Shown here: positions 8,859 to 17,629 of the stretch, piece after piece | Layout of the letters: each line of letters opens with the position of its first letter | Numbering within the stretch: position 1 is the first letter of the stretch | Assembly: GCA_025463515.1 (NCBI GenBank) | Contig: JAODAQ010000016.1 | Span: forward strand, 1-64,000 | Direction of reading: 5' to 3' | DNA length: 64,000 nt | DNA from: Rhodoglobus sp. | GTDB taxonomy: Bacteria > Actinomycetota > Actinomycetes > Actinomycetales > Microbacteriaceae | Made by a program: the position numbers and the translations under genes | Notes under the pieces: generated by a model | The model's database searches: none | What the model saw: only the letters and a program-made list of their open reading frames with translations | Told to the model about the DNA's origin: nothing

Positions 8859-9544
8859 ACTGGCTCCTGGACAACTTCGACCTCATCGGGAGGCTGACGC
8901 TCGAGCACCTCCAGCTCTCGATCCCGCCGATCATCCTCGGCTTCGTGATCTCGATCCCTCTCGGGTGGCTCGCGTACCGCTACAAGCTCACGCGCGGGCT
9001 CCTGCTCACGATCGCCGGGCTGCTGTACACGATCCCGTCCCTCGCACTGCTCCCGATCCTGCCCACCATCCTGGGCATCAGCTTCCTGAGCTCGCTCAAC
9101 CTCACCATCGCCCTGACGATCTACGCCGTCGCGATCATGGCGAGGTCCATCGCGGATGCGCTCGCCTCCGTCGACCCCGCGGTCAGGCAGGCGGCCACCG
9201 CCATGGGCTACGGCGGGTGGCGCCGATTCTGGGCGGTGGAGTTCCCGCTCGCCGGCCCGGTGATCCTCGCCGGCCTGCGCGTCACGGCCGTGAGCACGAT
9301 CAGCCTCGTCACCGTGGGCATCCTGATCGGTGTGGAGAGCCTGGGCTACCTGTTCACCAACGGGTTCCAGCGCCGCATCATCCCCGAGATCCTCACCGGT
9401 ATCGTCCTCGTCGTCGCGATCGCCCTGATCGTCGACTTCGTCCTCGCGCGGGTGGGCCGGCTGCTCATGCCGTGGGCGCCGCGCGGGGCGCAGCGCCGTC
9501 TCGCCGCCGTCTCCGGAGACACGGTTCAGGGGGCCGACGCATGA
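8855..9544 (+). CDS. Osmoprotectant ABC transporter permease 1 (OpuCB-like)
   Basis: The 229-residue membrane protein has about six predicted transmembrane helices of the BPD_transp_1 type, including LLLTIAGLLYTIPSLALLPIL. The cytoplasmic coupling motif lies in DPAVRQAATAMGYGGWRRFW with EFPLAGPVILAGLRV. The GTG start at 8855 overlaps the ATPase stop. The downstream permease starts at 9541, overlapping its end. It should form a heterodimeric channel with that permease for import of betaine-type solutes in response to osmotic stress (family knowledge). Confidence 0.9.
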
Positions 9545-10275
9545 ACCTCCTCGCCGACGCCCTCGCCTGGATCTTCTCGCCCGACCGCCTGAGCGGCTCG
9601 TCGCCCCTGCCCCTGGCGATCGTGCAGCACCTGTTCTACACGTTCCTCGCGGTGCTGATCGCTGCTGCCATCGCGATCCCGCTCGGCTACTACATCGGCC
9701 ACACCGGTCGAGGCCGCAACATCGCGATCGGCGTCTCGGGCGCGGCGCGGGCGATCCCGTCGTTCGGCCTCATCCTGCTGCTCATCCTCGTCATCGGCGT
9801 CACGCAGAAGCCGCTCGCGGCGACCATCGCGTTCGTGCTGCTGGGCATCCCGTCGATCCTCGCCGGCGCCTACGCGGGCCTCGAGGCCGTCGACCGCCGC
9901 GTGATCGACGCGGCGCGGGCCGTCGGCATGACCGAGTGGCAGATCCTGTTCAAGGTCGAGATACCGCTCGGGCTCCCACTGCTCATCGGCGGCATCCGGG
10001 CCGGCGCGCTGCAGATCGTCGCGACGGTGGTGCTCGCCGCGTACGCGACCCTCGGCGGCGTTGGCACGTACATCATCAAGGGCATCGCCACCCGCCGCTT
10101 CGACGAGATCCTCGGCGCCGCGATCGTGATCGTCGCCCTGGCTCTCGTGCTCGACGGGCTCTTCGCCCTGCTCCAGCACGTCGTCGTCCCCCGCGGTGTG
10201 ACCGCCGGGCGGCCCAAGGAACTCCGCACGTCGTCATCCCGACGCCGCGCGGTGGTGGAATCTCCCACCGGATAA
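9541..10275 (+). CDS. Osmoprotectant ABC transporter permease 2 (OpuCD-like)
   Basis: The 244-residue multi-pass protein has BPD_transp_1 features: TFLAVLIAAAIAIPLGYYIGH, AARAIPSFGLILLLILVIG and the coupling segment DAARAVGMTEWQILFKVEIPLGLPLL. ATG 9541 overlaps the stop of permease 1 (ATGA). The open frame extends upstream, but that part is a shadow of the preceding genes. It lies 14 bp upstream of the binding-protein gene and completes the membrane domain of the importer. Confidence 0.9.
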   Translation: MNLLADALAWIFSPDRLSGSSPLPLAIVQHLFYTFLAVLIAAAIAIPLGYYIGHTGRGRNIAIGVSGAARAIPSFGLILLLILVIGVTQKPLAATIAFVLLGIPSILAGAYAGLEAVDRRVIDAARAVGMTEWQILFKVEIPLGLPLLIGGIRAGALQIVATVVLAAYATLGGVGTYIIKGIATRRFDEILGAAIVIVALALVLDGLFALLQHVVVPRGVTAGRPKELRTSSSRRRAVVESPTG

Positions 10276-10289
10276 CAAAGGAAAAACGC

Positions 10290-11204
10290 ATGTTCACAGC
10301 AAGGAACAAGGGCCGGCTCGCACTTGGTGCAGTCGTGGTCGGGGCGGCATTGGCCCTGTCAGGGTGCGCATCAGGTGACCCGTTGGACTCGGGCACCGAC
10401 GAGACGGCGAGCAGCGAGACGATCACGATCGGCTCGCAGGCCTACTACTCCAACGAGATCATCGCGGAGATCTACGCCCAGGCACTGGAGAACGCCGGAT
10501 TCACCGTCGAGCGCGATTTCAACATCGGCCAGCGCGACGCCTACCTGCCTTCCCTCGAGAACGGTGATGTCGACCTGTTCCCCGAGTACACCGGCAACCT
10601 GCTCCAGTTCTACAGCCCCGACACGAAGGCCACGACGTCCGATGACGTCTACGCCGAGCTGAAGGACGCCCTGCCTGACGGCCTGACCGTGCTCGACCAG
10701 TCCAGCGCGACCGACCAGGACTCGTACAACGTGACCAAGGACTTCGCCGACGCGAACAACCTGAAGTCGCTCGAGGACCTCGCGGCCGTCACGACTCCGC
10801 TCACCCTCGGCGGCAACGCCGAGCTCGAGGAGCGCCCGTACGGCCCCCAGGGCCTGCTCTCCGTGTACGGCGCGACCGTGGGCTTCTCCGCCACGGGTGA
10901 CACGACCGTCGAGGACCTCCTCGCCGGCACGATCAACATCGCCAACGTCTACAGCGCAGACCCGCGCATCCAGACCGAGAACCTCGTGACGCTCGCCGAC
11001 CCCAAGGGCCTGTTCCTTGCGTCGAACGTCGTGCCTCTCGTGAACGCCGACATCGCCGACTCCATCGCGGACGTCATCAACGCGGTCCAGGCCAAGCTCA
11101 CCCCCGAGGGCCTCGTCGCCCTCAACGTCGAGTCGACGGTCGACCAGAAGTCGCCCGAGGACATCGCCAAGAAGTGGCTCGAGGACAACGACCTCCTCAA
11201 GTAG
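10290..11204 (+). CDS. Osmoprotectant ABC transporter substrate-binding lipoprotein (OpuAC/ProX family)
   Basis: The 304-residue product has a lipoprotein signal peptide ending ALALSGCASG, so the mature protein is tethered outside the membrane. The mature part matches the OpuAC fold: ETITIGSQAYYSNEIIAEIYAQ, then NGDVDLFPEYTGNLLQFY, and a C-terminal LTPEGLVALNVESTVDQKSPED. It binds quaternary ammonium solutes in an aromatic cage in characterised homologues; the exact ligand here is unknown. ATG 10290 has an AAAGGAAAA ribosome-binding stretch just upstream. The gene is last in the operon and is followed by a strong terminator. Confidence 0.92.
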   Translation: MFTARNKGRLALGAVVVGAALALSGCASGDPLDSGTDETASSETITIGSQAYYSNEIIAEIYAQALENAGFTVERDFNIGQRDAYLPSLENGDVDLFPEYTGNLLQFYSPDTKATTSDDVYAELKDALPDGLTVLDQSSATDQDSYNVTKDFADANNLKSLEDLAAVTTPLTLGGNAELEERPYGPQGLLSVYGATVGFSATGDTTVEDLLAGTINIANVYSADPRIQTENLVTLADPKGLFLASNVVPLVNADIADSIADVINAVQAKLTPEGLVALNVESTVDQKSPEDIAKKWLEDNDLLK

Positions 11205-11218
11205 CACCTGAGTGACAG

Positions 11219-11251
11219 GAGGGGCGGGTGCGCGAGCATCCGCCCCTCTTT
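11219..11251 (+). terminator. Intrinsic terminator of the osmoprotectant operon
   Basis: The perfect stem GAGGGGCGG (11219-11227) / CCGCCCCTC (11240-11248) with a 12-nt loop is followed by TTT. It sits 15 bp past the binding-protein stop. Confidence 0.85.
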
Positions 11252-11289
11252 CGTGCCCGGGCGCGGGACTGTTCCGCTGCCGGCTGCTC

Positions 11290-11351
11290 GCGCTACAGGT
11301 TCTGCGCCGCGCTACCCGTATTTCTGTAGCGCGGCACAGAAGATGTAGCGC
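11290..11351. repeat. Inverted repeat family E (26-bp arms, 10-nt loop)
   Basis: GCGCTACAGGTTCTGCGCCG and on at 11290-11315 is repeated inverted at 11326-11351 with 3 mismatches in 26. It lies between the osmoprotectant terminator and the convergent dedA gene. Only one copy was seen in this window. Confidence 0.8.
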
Positions 11352-11375
11352 AACGGCAGAGCGCCCCCGCCGGGC

Positions 11376-12110
11376 TCAGTCCGGCTCGATGGTGCCCGGG
11401 TCGCCGTCGCCGGGCGTGGCCATGTGGCGCCGCTCTGCTCGCTCGATGACCTTCTTCACGACGATCACGCCGACGAGGAACACGGCGACGATGCCGACGA
11501 AGATGTAGCCGGCGTAGTGCAGCCGGTCGAGCAGCGCCTCGAAGCTGCCTGCCGCGAAGGTGCCGACCGAGACGTATGCGAAACTCCAGATCGCGCAGGC
11601 GGGGAGCGTCCAGGCGATGAACTTGCGGTAGCTCATGGTGCTCATCCCGACGGTGACCGGGATGAGCGAGTGCAGGAACGGCAGGAAGCGCGACACGAAG
11701 ATCGCGATGCCGCCCCGGCGGTCGAGGTAGTTCTCGGCGCGGACCCACCATGCCTCGCCGATCCGCCTGCCCAGTCGCGAGGCGCGCAGGCGAGGGCCGA
11801 AGAACCGCCCGAGCAGGAACCCGATGCTCTCGCCGCACAGGGCGCCGACGATCACGGTGAACGCGAGCGCGAAGTACTGCGGGATGCTGTCGACAGCGGT
11901 CGCGGCAACGATGACGATCGTGTCGCCGGGTACGACGAGGCCGACGAGCAGAGAGGTCTCGAGAAGGATGCCGAGGCCCGCGAGCGCGGTGCGGAGGACC
12001 GGATCCACCGACTGAACGATCCCGAGGATCCAGCCGAGCGCGCCGCTGAGCAGCTCGCCGAACCACTCGACGGGGTTGGTCGCGGCGGCGGCGAGGAGGA
12101 GCTCGTGCAT
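11376..12110 (-). CDS. DedA family membrane protein
   Basis: The 244-residue multi-pass protein has DedA (SNARE-associated/VTT) features: LLETSLLVGLVVPGDTIVIVA near residue 50, GESIGFLLGRFFG, and FVSRFLPFLHSLIPVTVGM with YRKFIAWT. DedA proteins act in membrane lipid homeostasis, probably as lipid carrier flippases. A C-terminal tail KKVIERAERRHM is charged and cytoplasmic. The ATG at 12110 has no Shine-Dalgarno but TAGGCT lies exactly 6 nt upstream, suggesting a leaderless mRNA. The gene is convergent with the osmoprotectant operon. Confidence 0.9.
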   Translation of the reverse strand: MHELLLAAAATNPVEWFGELLSGALGWILGIVQSVDPVLRTALAGLGILLETSLLVGLVVPGDTIVIVAATAVDSIPQYFALAFTVIVGALCGESIGFLLGRFFGPRLRASRLGRRIGEAWWVRAENYLDRRGGIAIFVSRFLPFLHSLIPVTVGMSTMSYRKFIAWTLPACAIWSFAYVSVGTFAAGSFEALLDRLHYAGYIFVGIVAVFLVGVIVVKKVIERAERRHMATPGDGDPGTIEPD

Positions 12111-12116
12111 CCTTCG

Positions 12117-12122
12117 AGCCTA
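12117..12122 (-). promoter_or_regulatory. Candidate -10 (TAGGCT) for leaderless dedA
   Basis: TAGGCT on the minus strand with CGAAGG between it and the ATG at 12110, which would place the transcription start at or next to the start codon. Confidence 0.55.
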
Positions 12123-12160
12123 CGGTCCGACGGCCCGGCAGTCTCGGGGGTTATCCCGAG

Positions 12161-12925
12161 TTACCGCCGGAGGGCGTCCAGCCGGGCGCGCCACTGGGCG
12201 AGGCGTCCCGGTTTCTCGGCGAGCTCCGGCCCGTCGACCCACTTCGTGACGATCCGGATACCGTGCAGGGCGCTGAGCGCCCACAGCTCGGTGCCGTCCA
12301 GCTCGGCGGGGGTGACGGCTTCCTCGTGGGTGTCGATCCCGAGCGCGCGCGCGAGGGTAAGGACGCTGCGCGCGGTCACGCTGTCCACCCGGTCGAACGC
12401 CGCAGGCGGACCGCACAGGATCTCGCCGCGCCACCAGAGGAGCGCGGAGTACGCACCCTCGACGACGTAGCCGTCCTCGGTGAGGATGACCGCCTCGTCC
12501 GCGCCCTGCGCCTGCACGGCCGTACGGATCCGCAGCATTGCGGAGAGGTCGGGGCCCTTCACTGTCGGCTCGGTGCGCGGGTCGGGCCCCGTCCAGGAGG
12601 CGAGGACCGCGGAGCGGGCGCGCTCAGGGGCAGACCTGAGCCGGAACGCCAGGCGGCGCGGCTCGTGCAGCTCGACGCGCGGGAACCACTCTCCCTCGGA
12701 CGGGACCGCCGCGACCGCGGCATCCCAGAATTCCTCGCCGTCGGGAACTGACGACAGGAAGCGCTCGCGATGCAGGCCGAGCGCCAAGACGCGGCCGTCG
12801 ACGACGAGCCAGGAGTCCGCGGCGACGATCCGGCTCTCGGTCATGTCGCAGTACTCGAGCGCCTCGAGCCCGCCCTCGTGCCACCGGGCAATACTCTCCA
12901 CACGAACAGGCGACTCGGCACTCAT
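12161..12925 (-). CDS. pabC: Aminodeoxychorismate lyase / class IV aminotransferase (PabC-like)
   Basis: The 254-residue product matches fold-type IV PLP enzymes. The C-terminal half has LTEDGYVVEGAYSALLWWRGEILCGPPAAFDRVDSVTARSVLTL, corresponding to the E-x-x-x-x-N/S and G-ITR-type phosphate-binding blocks; VVEGAYS replaces the commoner EGSxSN. It should release pyruvate from aminodeoxychorismate to give 4-aminobenzoate for folate. The role is supported mainly by its position, divergent and only 11 bp from pabB. A branched-chain or D-amino-acid aminotransferase is the alternative. TAACCT lies 6 nt before its ATG. Confidence 0.8.
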   Translation of the reverse strand: MSAESPVRVESIARWHEGGLEALEYCDMTESRIVAADSWLVVDGRVLALGLHRERFLSSVPDGEEFWDAAVAAVPSEGEWFPRVELHEPRRLAFRLRSAPERARSAVLASWTGPDPRTEPTVKGPDLSAMLRIRTAVQAQGADEAVILTEDGYVVEGAYSALLWWRGEILCGPPAAFDRVDSVTARSVLTLARALGIDTHEEAVTPAELDGTELWALSALHGIRIVTKWVDGPELAEKPGRLAQWRARLDALRR

Positions 12926-12937
12926 AGGCTTAGGTTA
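12925..12937. promoter_or_regulatory. Divergent back-to-back leaderless start region of pabC and pabB
   Basis: The two ATG codons (12925 minus, 12937 plus) are 11 bp apart. On the plus strand TAGGCT (12925-12930) is followed by 6 nt and ATG. On the minus strand TAACCT (complement of 12932-12937) is followed by 6 nt and ATG. Each -10 hexamer touches the first base of the opposite start codon, so both promoters must extend into the opposite gene. No room exists for a Shine-Dalgarno leader on either side. Confidence 0.65.
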
Positions 12938-14382
12938 TGCGCCCCCGGCTCCTCGCGGCTTCCTTAGGCCGTTGGGTAGACCCCGCGGTCGCGTACGCGG
13001 CGATCTGCGGCGACTCGGATGCCGCGTTCTGGCTCGACAGCGGACCGAGCGCGACCACCGGCATGAGCTACCTCGGGCTCGCCGCCGAGGTCGTCACTGA
13101 CTTCGACGGCCCGGTGCTGGACTGGCTGCAGGGCGAACTGCGCTCGCAGGACGTCGACACGACGGCTGCCCCGCCCGGGTTCGCCCTCGGCTGGGTCGGG
13201 TGGCTCGGCTACGAGTTGCGGGCCGAGACGATGAGCGTCTCCGTGGCGCGGGAGTCCCGATATCCGCTCGCGGCCTGGCTGCGCGTGGACCGGGCGCTCG
13301 CGTTCGACCACGCCCGGCGCGAGGTCACGCTGCTGGCGCTCGACGACATCGACGGATGGCGCCAATCGGTGGTCGAGCTTGTCTCCTCGCCGGTCGAGCC
13401 GGTCGAGGCCCACACCCCGCCGGATCTCGACTCCGCTCCATCACCGGCGGCGGCGACCTGGGCCTACCCCGACGCCCAGTACCTCGACATGATCCGCGCC
13501 TGCCAGGCCGCGATCGTGGAGGGCGACGCCTACCAGCTGTGCCTCACCACCGAGGTGTCGGTCGATGTGAGCCCAGATCCGCTCGCGGCCTACCTCGCGC
13601 TGCGCGCGTCCAGCCCGACCCACCACGGCGCCCTGCTGCGCGTGGGGGAGGTCTCGCTGCTGAGCTCGTCGCCGGAGCAGTTCCTCGCGGTCTCGCCCGA
13701 CGGGATCGTGCAGACCAGCCCCATCAAGGGAACCCGCCCGCGCGGCGCGACGGAGGCCGGCGACTGGAAGCTCCGCGCGGAGCTGCAGTCGAGCGACAAG
13801 GAGCGCGCCGAGAACGTCATGATCGTCGACCTCATGCGCAACGACATCGCGCGGGTCTCCAAACCCGGCACGGTCGGTGTCACGAGCCTGCTCGCGGTCG
13901 AGAGCTACGCGCAGGTGCACCAGCTGGTGAGCACCGTGCGCGGCGAGCTGGCCGCCGGCCTCGACGGCATCGACGCGATCCGGGCCTGCTTCCCGGCGGG
14001 CTCGATGACGGGGGCGCCGAAGCAGTCCGCCACGCAGATCCTCGACGGGCTCGAGCAGCGGGCGCGCGGCATCTACGCCGGCGCGTTCGGCTACGTGGGG
14101 CTCGACGGCGCGGTCGACCTGGCCATGGTCATCCGGTCGATCGTCATGGATGCCGCGGGCTCGACAGTCGGCACCGGGGGAGGGATCACGGCCCTGTCGG
14201 TTCCGGAAGAGGAGCTCGCCGAGGCGAAGCTGAAGGCGGCGGCGCTGCTCGCAGTGCTCGGCGTGCAGCCAGACGGCGTTTCGAGGTCTTCGGCGACGAT
14301 CACCGGTAACCTTGACGGGGTCGTTCGCGCAGGAGCGGACCGACTTTCGATCAACGGTGATCGGCCCTCCGCACAGCAATGA
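12937..14382 (+). CDS. pabB: Aminodeoxychorismate synthase component I
   Basis: The 481-residue product belongs to the chorismate-binding family (TrpE/PabB/MenF). The C-terminal catalytic domain shows EGDAYQLCLTTEVSV, PIKGTRPRGATE at about residues 263-274, ENVMIVDLMRNDIARVSKPG and ACFPAGSMTGAPKQSATQILD, all typical of PabB. It converts chorismate plus ammonia (from a glutaminase partner, not seen here) into aminodeoxychorismate for folate. Anthranilate synthase is the alternative, but absence of trp genes and the divergent pabC favour PabB. Start is the leaderless-type ATG at 12937. It ends 12 bp before leuS. Confidence 0.9.
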   Translation: MRPRLLAASLGRWVDPAVAYAAICGDSDAAFWLDSGPSATTGMSYLGLAAEVVTDFDGPVLDWLQGELRSQDVDTTAAPPGFALGWVGWLGYELRAETMSVSVARESRYPLAAWLRVDRALAFDHARREVTLLALDDIDGWRQSVVELVSSPVEPVEAHTPPDLDSAPSPAAATWAYPDAQYLDMIRACQAAIVEGDAYQLCLTTEVSVDVSPDPLAAYLALRASSPTHHGALLRVGEVSLLSSSPEQFLAVSPDGIVQTSPIKGTRPRGATEAGDWKLRAELQSSDKERAENVMIVDLMRNDIARVSKPGTVGVTSLLAVESYAQVHQLVSTVRGELAAGLDGIDAIRACFPAGSMTGAPKQSATQILDGLEQRARGIYAGAFGYVGLDGAVDLAMVIRSIVMDAAGSTVGTGGGITALSVPEEELAEAKLKAAALLAVLGVQPDGVSRSSATITGNLDGVVRAGADRLSINGDRPSAQQ

Positions 14383-14394
14383 ATTGAGACCCCT

Positions 14395-17001
14395 GTGACC
14401 GACACCACCGCCAGCGCCTCCCATGAGCACGGCGAGCGCGGCGAGCGCGACGACACCCACGGCTACGACATCGATGCGATCCAGGCGAAGTGGAAGCCGA
14501 TCTGGGACGAGATGAAGCCGTGGGCCACCGACGACCCGGCCGACAAGCGCCCCCGCAAGTACATCCTCGACATGTTCCCGTACCCCTCGGGCGACCTGCA
14601 CATGGGCCACGCGGAGGCCTACGCCTTCGGCGACATCGCCGCGCGCTACTGGCGCCAGCGCGGCTTCAACGTGCTGCACCCGATCGGCTGGGACTCGTTC
14701 GGCCTGCCCGCTGAGAACGCGGCGATTGAGCGCGGCGTGAACCCCGTCGGCTGGACCTACGACAACATCGCGCAGCAGAAGGCGAGCATGGAGCGCTACG
14801 GCGTCTCGTTCGACTGGAGCCGGGTGCTGCACACGAGCGACCCCGAGTACTACAAGTGGAACCAGTGGCTGTTCCTGAAGCTGTACGAGAAGGGCCTCGC
14901 GTACCGCAAGGAGAGCTGGGTCAACTGGGACCCGAAGGACCAGACCGTCCTGGCGAACGAGCAGGTGCTGCCGGATGGCACGTCCGAGCGCTCGGGCGCC
15001 GTGGTCGTGAAGAAGAAGCTCACCCAGTGGTACTTCAAGATCACGGAGTACGCGGACCGCCTGCTCGACGACCTCAACCAGCTCGAGGGCTCGTGGCCCG
15101 CGAAGGTGCTGTCGATGCAGCGCAACTGGATCGGCCGCTCGATCGGCGCCGACGTCGACTTCGAGATCGAGGGCCGCACCGAGCGGGTCACGGTCTTCAC
15201 GACCCGCCCCGACACGCTCTACGGCGTGACGTTCATGGTCGTCGCCCCCGACTCCGACCTCGCGGCCGAGCTCGCCGCGGGCTCGACCCCCGAGGTGCAG
15301 GCGTCGTTCACGGCGTACCTCGAGCAGGCGCAGAAGAACACCGAGATCGAGCGCCAGGATGCCACGCGCGAGAAGACCGGCGTTCCGCTCGGCAGGTTCG
15401 CGCTCAACCCGGTGACGGGGGAGCGCATCCCGATCTGGACAGCGGACTACGTGCTGGCCGACTACGGCCACGGCGCGGTCATGGCCGTGCCGGCGCACGA
15501 CCAGCGCGACCTCGATTTCGCGCGGAAGTTCGACCTGCCCGTGCGCGTGGTCCTCGATGTCAACGCGCCAGTTACCGGCGCGATCCCGGTCCTGGACCTC
15601 GACGAGAACGGCCAGGCGATCCTGCCCGACGACCTGCCCCCGCTCGACCCGGCGTCGACGGGCATCGCCCTCGTCGGCGACGGCCGGATGATCAACTCGG
15701 GCCTGCTCGACGGGCTGAGCAAGAACAACGCGATCAAGAAGGTCATCGAGCAGCTCGAAGCCGCAGGGACCGGCCGCGCCGCCAAGACCTACCGCCTGCG
15801 CGACTGGCTGATCAGCAGGCAGCGCTTCTGGGGCACGCCGATCCCGATCATCCACGGTGCCGATGGCGAGCTCATCCCGGTTCCCGAGGACCAGCTGCCG
15901 GTCGTCCTGCCCTCCACCGAGGGCCTCGACCTGAAGCCCCGCGGCGAGTCCCCGCTCGCGGCCGCCACCGACTGGGTGAACGTGCCCGACCCGCGCGACG
16001 GCAGCCCCGCCAAGCGCGACGCCGACACGATGGACACCTTCGTGGACAGCTCGTGGTACTTCTTGCGATTCATCTCGCCGAACGACGAGGGCAAGGCGTT
16101 CGACATCTCCGAGGTGGACAAGTGGCTGCCCGTCGACCAGTACGTCGGCGGCGTCGAGCACGCGATCCTCCACCTGCTGTACGCGCGCTTCATCACGAAG
16201 GTGCTCTTCGACCTCGGCTACGTGAGCTTCACCGAGCCGTTCAGCGCACTGCTGAACCAGGGCATGGTGCTCTCCGAGGGCAAGAAGATGTCCAAGCGCA
16301 GCCGCAAGAGCACGACGTTCACGGGCGAGGTCGACGCCTACGGGGCGGATGCCCTCCGCCTCACCCTCGCGTTCGCGGGCCCGCCCGCCGACAACATCAA
16401 CTGGGAGGACGTCTCGCCGACGGCCTCGGCCAAGTTCCTCGCGCGCGCCTTCCGCCTCGCGTCGGACGTCACGAGCGCCCCCGAGATCGAGTGGAAGACG
16501 GGCGACCAGTCCCTCCGCAGGCAGACGCACCGCTTCCTCGCAGACGGACCCGGCCTCGCCGAGTCTCTCAAGTTCAACGTGCTCGTCGCGCGCATTATGG
16601 AGCTCGTCAATGTGACCCGCAAGGTCATCGACTCGGGTGCCGGCGGCGGCGACGCCGCGGTGCGCGAGGCCGTCGAGGTCATCACCATCGCGCTGAGCCT
16701 CTTCGCGCCGTTCACGGCAGAGGAGATGTGGGAGAAGCTGGGCTACCAGCCGACCGTCGCCCTCGCCGGCTGGCGCAAGGCCGACCCGACGCTCCTCGTC
16801 GAGGAGTCGGTGACGGCGATCGTGCAGGTCGACGGCAAGGTGCGCGACAAACTCGAGGTCGGCCCCAAGATCTCCACCGAGGAGCTCGAGAAGCTGGCCC
16901 GGGCCTCCGCCGCGGTCACTCGTGCCATCGGCGACCGCGAGATCGTGAACGTCATCGTGCGCGCCCCGCGCCTCGTCAACATCGCGACCAAGCCCGCCTA
17001 G
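14395..17001 (+). CDS. leuS: Leucyl-tRNA synthetase
   Basis: The 868-residue product is a full-length bacterial-type LeuRS. The HIGH-type signature is [15 protein letters not shown] at about residues 62-76. The CP1 editing domain is visible at [20 protein letters not shown] follows in [15 protein letters not shown] near residue 630, and the anticodon-binding and C-terminal domains follow. It charges tRNA-Leu and deacylates mischarged tRNA. An extension of about 25 polar residues precedes the conserved [14 protein letters not shown]. The GTG at 14395 follows pabB closely, so cotranscription is possible. A strong hairpin terminator lies just downstream. Confidence 0.97.
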   Translation: MTDTTASASHEHGERGERDDTHGYDIDAIQAKWKPIWDEMKPWATDDPADKRPRKYILDMFPYPSGDLHMGHAEAYAFGDIAARYWRQRGFNVLHPIGWDSFGLPAENAAIERGVNPVGWTYDNIAQQKASMERYGVSFDWSRVLHTSDPEYYKWNQWLFLKLYEKGLAYRKESWVNWDPKDQTVLANEQVLPDGTSERSGAVVVKKKLTQWYFKITEYADRLLDDLNQLEGSWPAKVLSMQRNWIGRSIGADVDFEIEGRTERVTVFTTRPDTLYGVTFMVVAPDSDLAAELAAGSTPEVQASFTAYLEQAQKNTEIERQDATREKTGVPLGRFALNPVTGERIPIWTADYVLADYGHGAVMAVPAHDQRDLDFARKFDLPVRVVLDVNAPVTGAIPVLDLDENGQAILPDDLPPLDPASTGIALVGDGRMINSGLLDGLSKNNAIKKVIEQLEAAGTGRAAKTYRLRDWLISRQRFWGTPIPIIHGADGELIPVPEDQLPVVLPSTEGLDLKPRGESPLAAATDWVNVPDPRDGSPAKRDADTMDTFVDSSWYFLRFISPNDEGKAFDISEVDKWLPVDQYVGGVEHAILHLLYARFITKVLFDLGYVSFTEPFSALLNQGMVLSEGKKMSKRSRKSTTFTGEVDAYGADALRLTLAFAGPPADNINWEDVSPTASAKFLARAFRLASDVTSAPEIEWKTGDQSLRRQTHRFLADGPGLAESLKFNVLVARIMELVNVTRKVIDSGAGGGDAAVREAVEVITIALSLFAPFTAEEMWEKLGYQPTVALAGWRKADPTLLVEESVTAIVQVDGKVRDKLEVGPKISTEELEKLARASAAVTRAIGDREIVNVIVRAPRLVNIATKPA

Positions 17002-17012
17002 TTCGACGGATG

Positions 17013-17046
17013 CCCGCTCCCCGAGCCTCTCGACGGGAGCGGGTTT
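17013..17046 (+). terminator. Intrinsic terminator of leuS
   Basis: CCCGCTCCC (17013-17021) pairs with GGGAGCGGG (17035-17043), followed by TTT. It begins 12 bp past the leuS stop. Confidence 0.8.
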
Positions 17047-17047
17047 C

Positions 17048-17059
17048 TAGTCTCGGCGA
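17048..17059 (+). promoter_or_regulatory. Candidate -10 (TAGTCT) for leaderless comEA
   Basis: TAGTCT at 17048-17053 followed by 6 nt and the GTG start at 17060. It begins immediately after the leuS terminator. Confidence 0.55.
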
Positions 17060-17629
17060 GTGGATGTTCCCCTCTCGCCCCGCGTGAAAGCCGGCGGCGT
17101 CGTGGTGCTCGTGCTCGTGGGGCTCGGCTGCGCCGTGCTCGTGTCCGCACTGGGGGACCACGGCGGGGACGCGCGGGTGGTCCAGCCGACGGCGACGGCT
17201 GCCGCGGCATCCGGCTCTGAGATCTACGTGCACATCCTCGGTGCTGTCGCCCGCCCCGGTCTGTACGAACTGCGGGACGGCGACCGTGCAGTCGATGCCG
17301 TCGCTGCGGCCGGGGGCTTCCTCGACACGGCTGACCAGTCGCAACTCAACCTCGCCCGCCTGCTCGTCGACGGGGAGCAGATCGTGGTGCCGGTGGTCGG
17401 TGAGACTCCCGCTGCGGTGCCCGGCACGACCACAGGCGGGCTGGTGAACCTCAACACCGCGGATGCCGCGACGCTCGAGACTCTGCCGCGCGTCGGGCCC
17501 GCGATGGCCGCGCGGATCATCGAGTGGCGCGAGGCGAACGGCGCCTTCACCGCGGTCGACGACCTGCTGGGCGTGACCGGCATCGGGGACAAGACGTTCG
17601 AGGGGCTCCGGGATCTCGTGACGGTATGA
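17060..17629 (+). CDS. comEA: ComEA family DNA-binding competence protein
   Basis: The 189-residue product has one N-terminal transmembrane helix (about residues 10-31), an SLBB-type domain (IYVHILGAVARPGLYELRDG, DAVAAAGGF, LNLARLLVDGEQIVVP) and a C-terminal double helix-hairpin-helix domain (GLVNLNTADAATLETLPRVG, AARIIEWREANGAFTAVDDLLGVTGIG). This is the standard ComEA layout: a membrane-anchored receptor that binds incoming double-stranded DNA. The GTG start overlaps nothing upstream and has a leaderless-type promoter. Its stop overlaps the comEC start, so the pair is coupled. Whether the organism is naturally competent is unknown. Confidence 0.92.
   Translation: MDVPLSPRVKAGGVVVLVLVGLGCAVLVSALGDHGGDARVVQPTATAAAASGSEIYVHILGAVARPGLYELRDGDRAVDAVAAAGGFLDTADQSQLNLARLLVDGEQIVVPVVGETPAAVPGTTTGGLVNLNTADAATLETLPRVGPAMAARIIEWREANGAFTAVDDLLGVTGIGDKTFEGLRDLVTV

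Noticed and set aside
13441-16530. A 1029-codon minus-strand ORF antisense to pabB and leuS
   Set aside because: It is a high-GC shadow frame: Arg/Ala/Val/Asp-rich, without domains, and fully opposite two genes with clear motifs.
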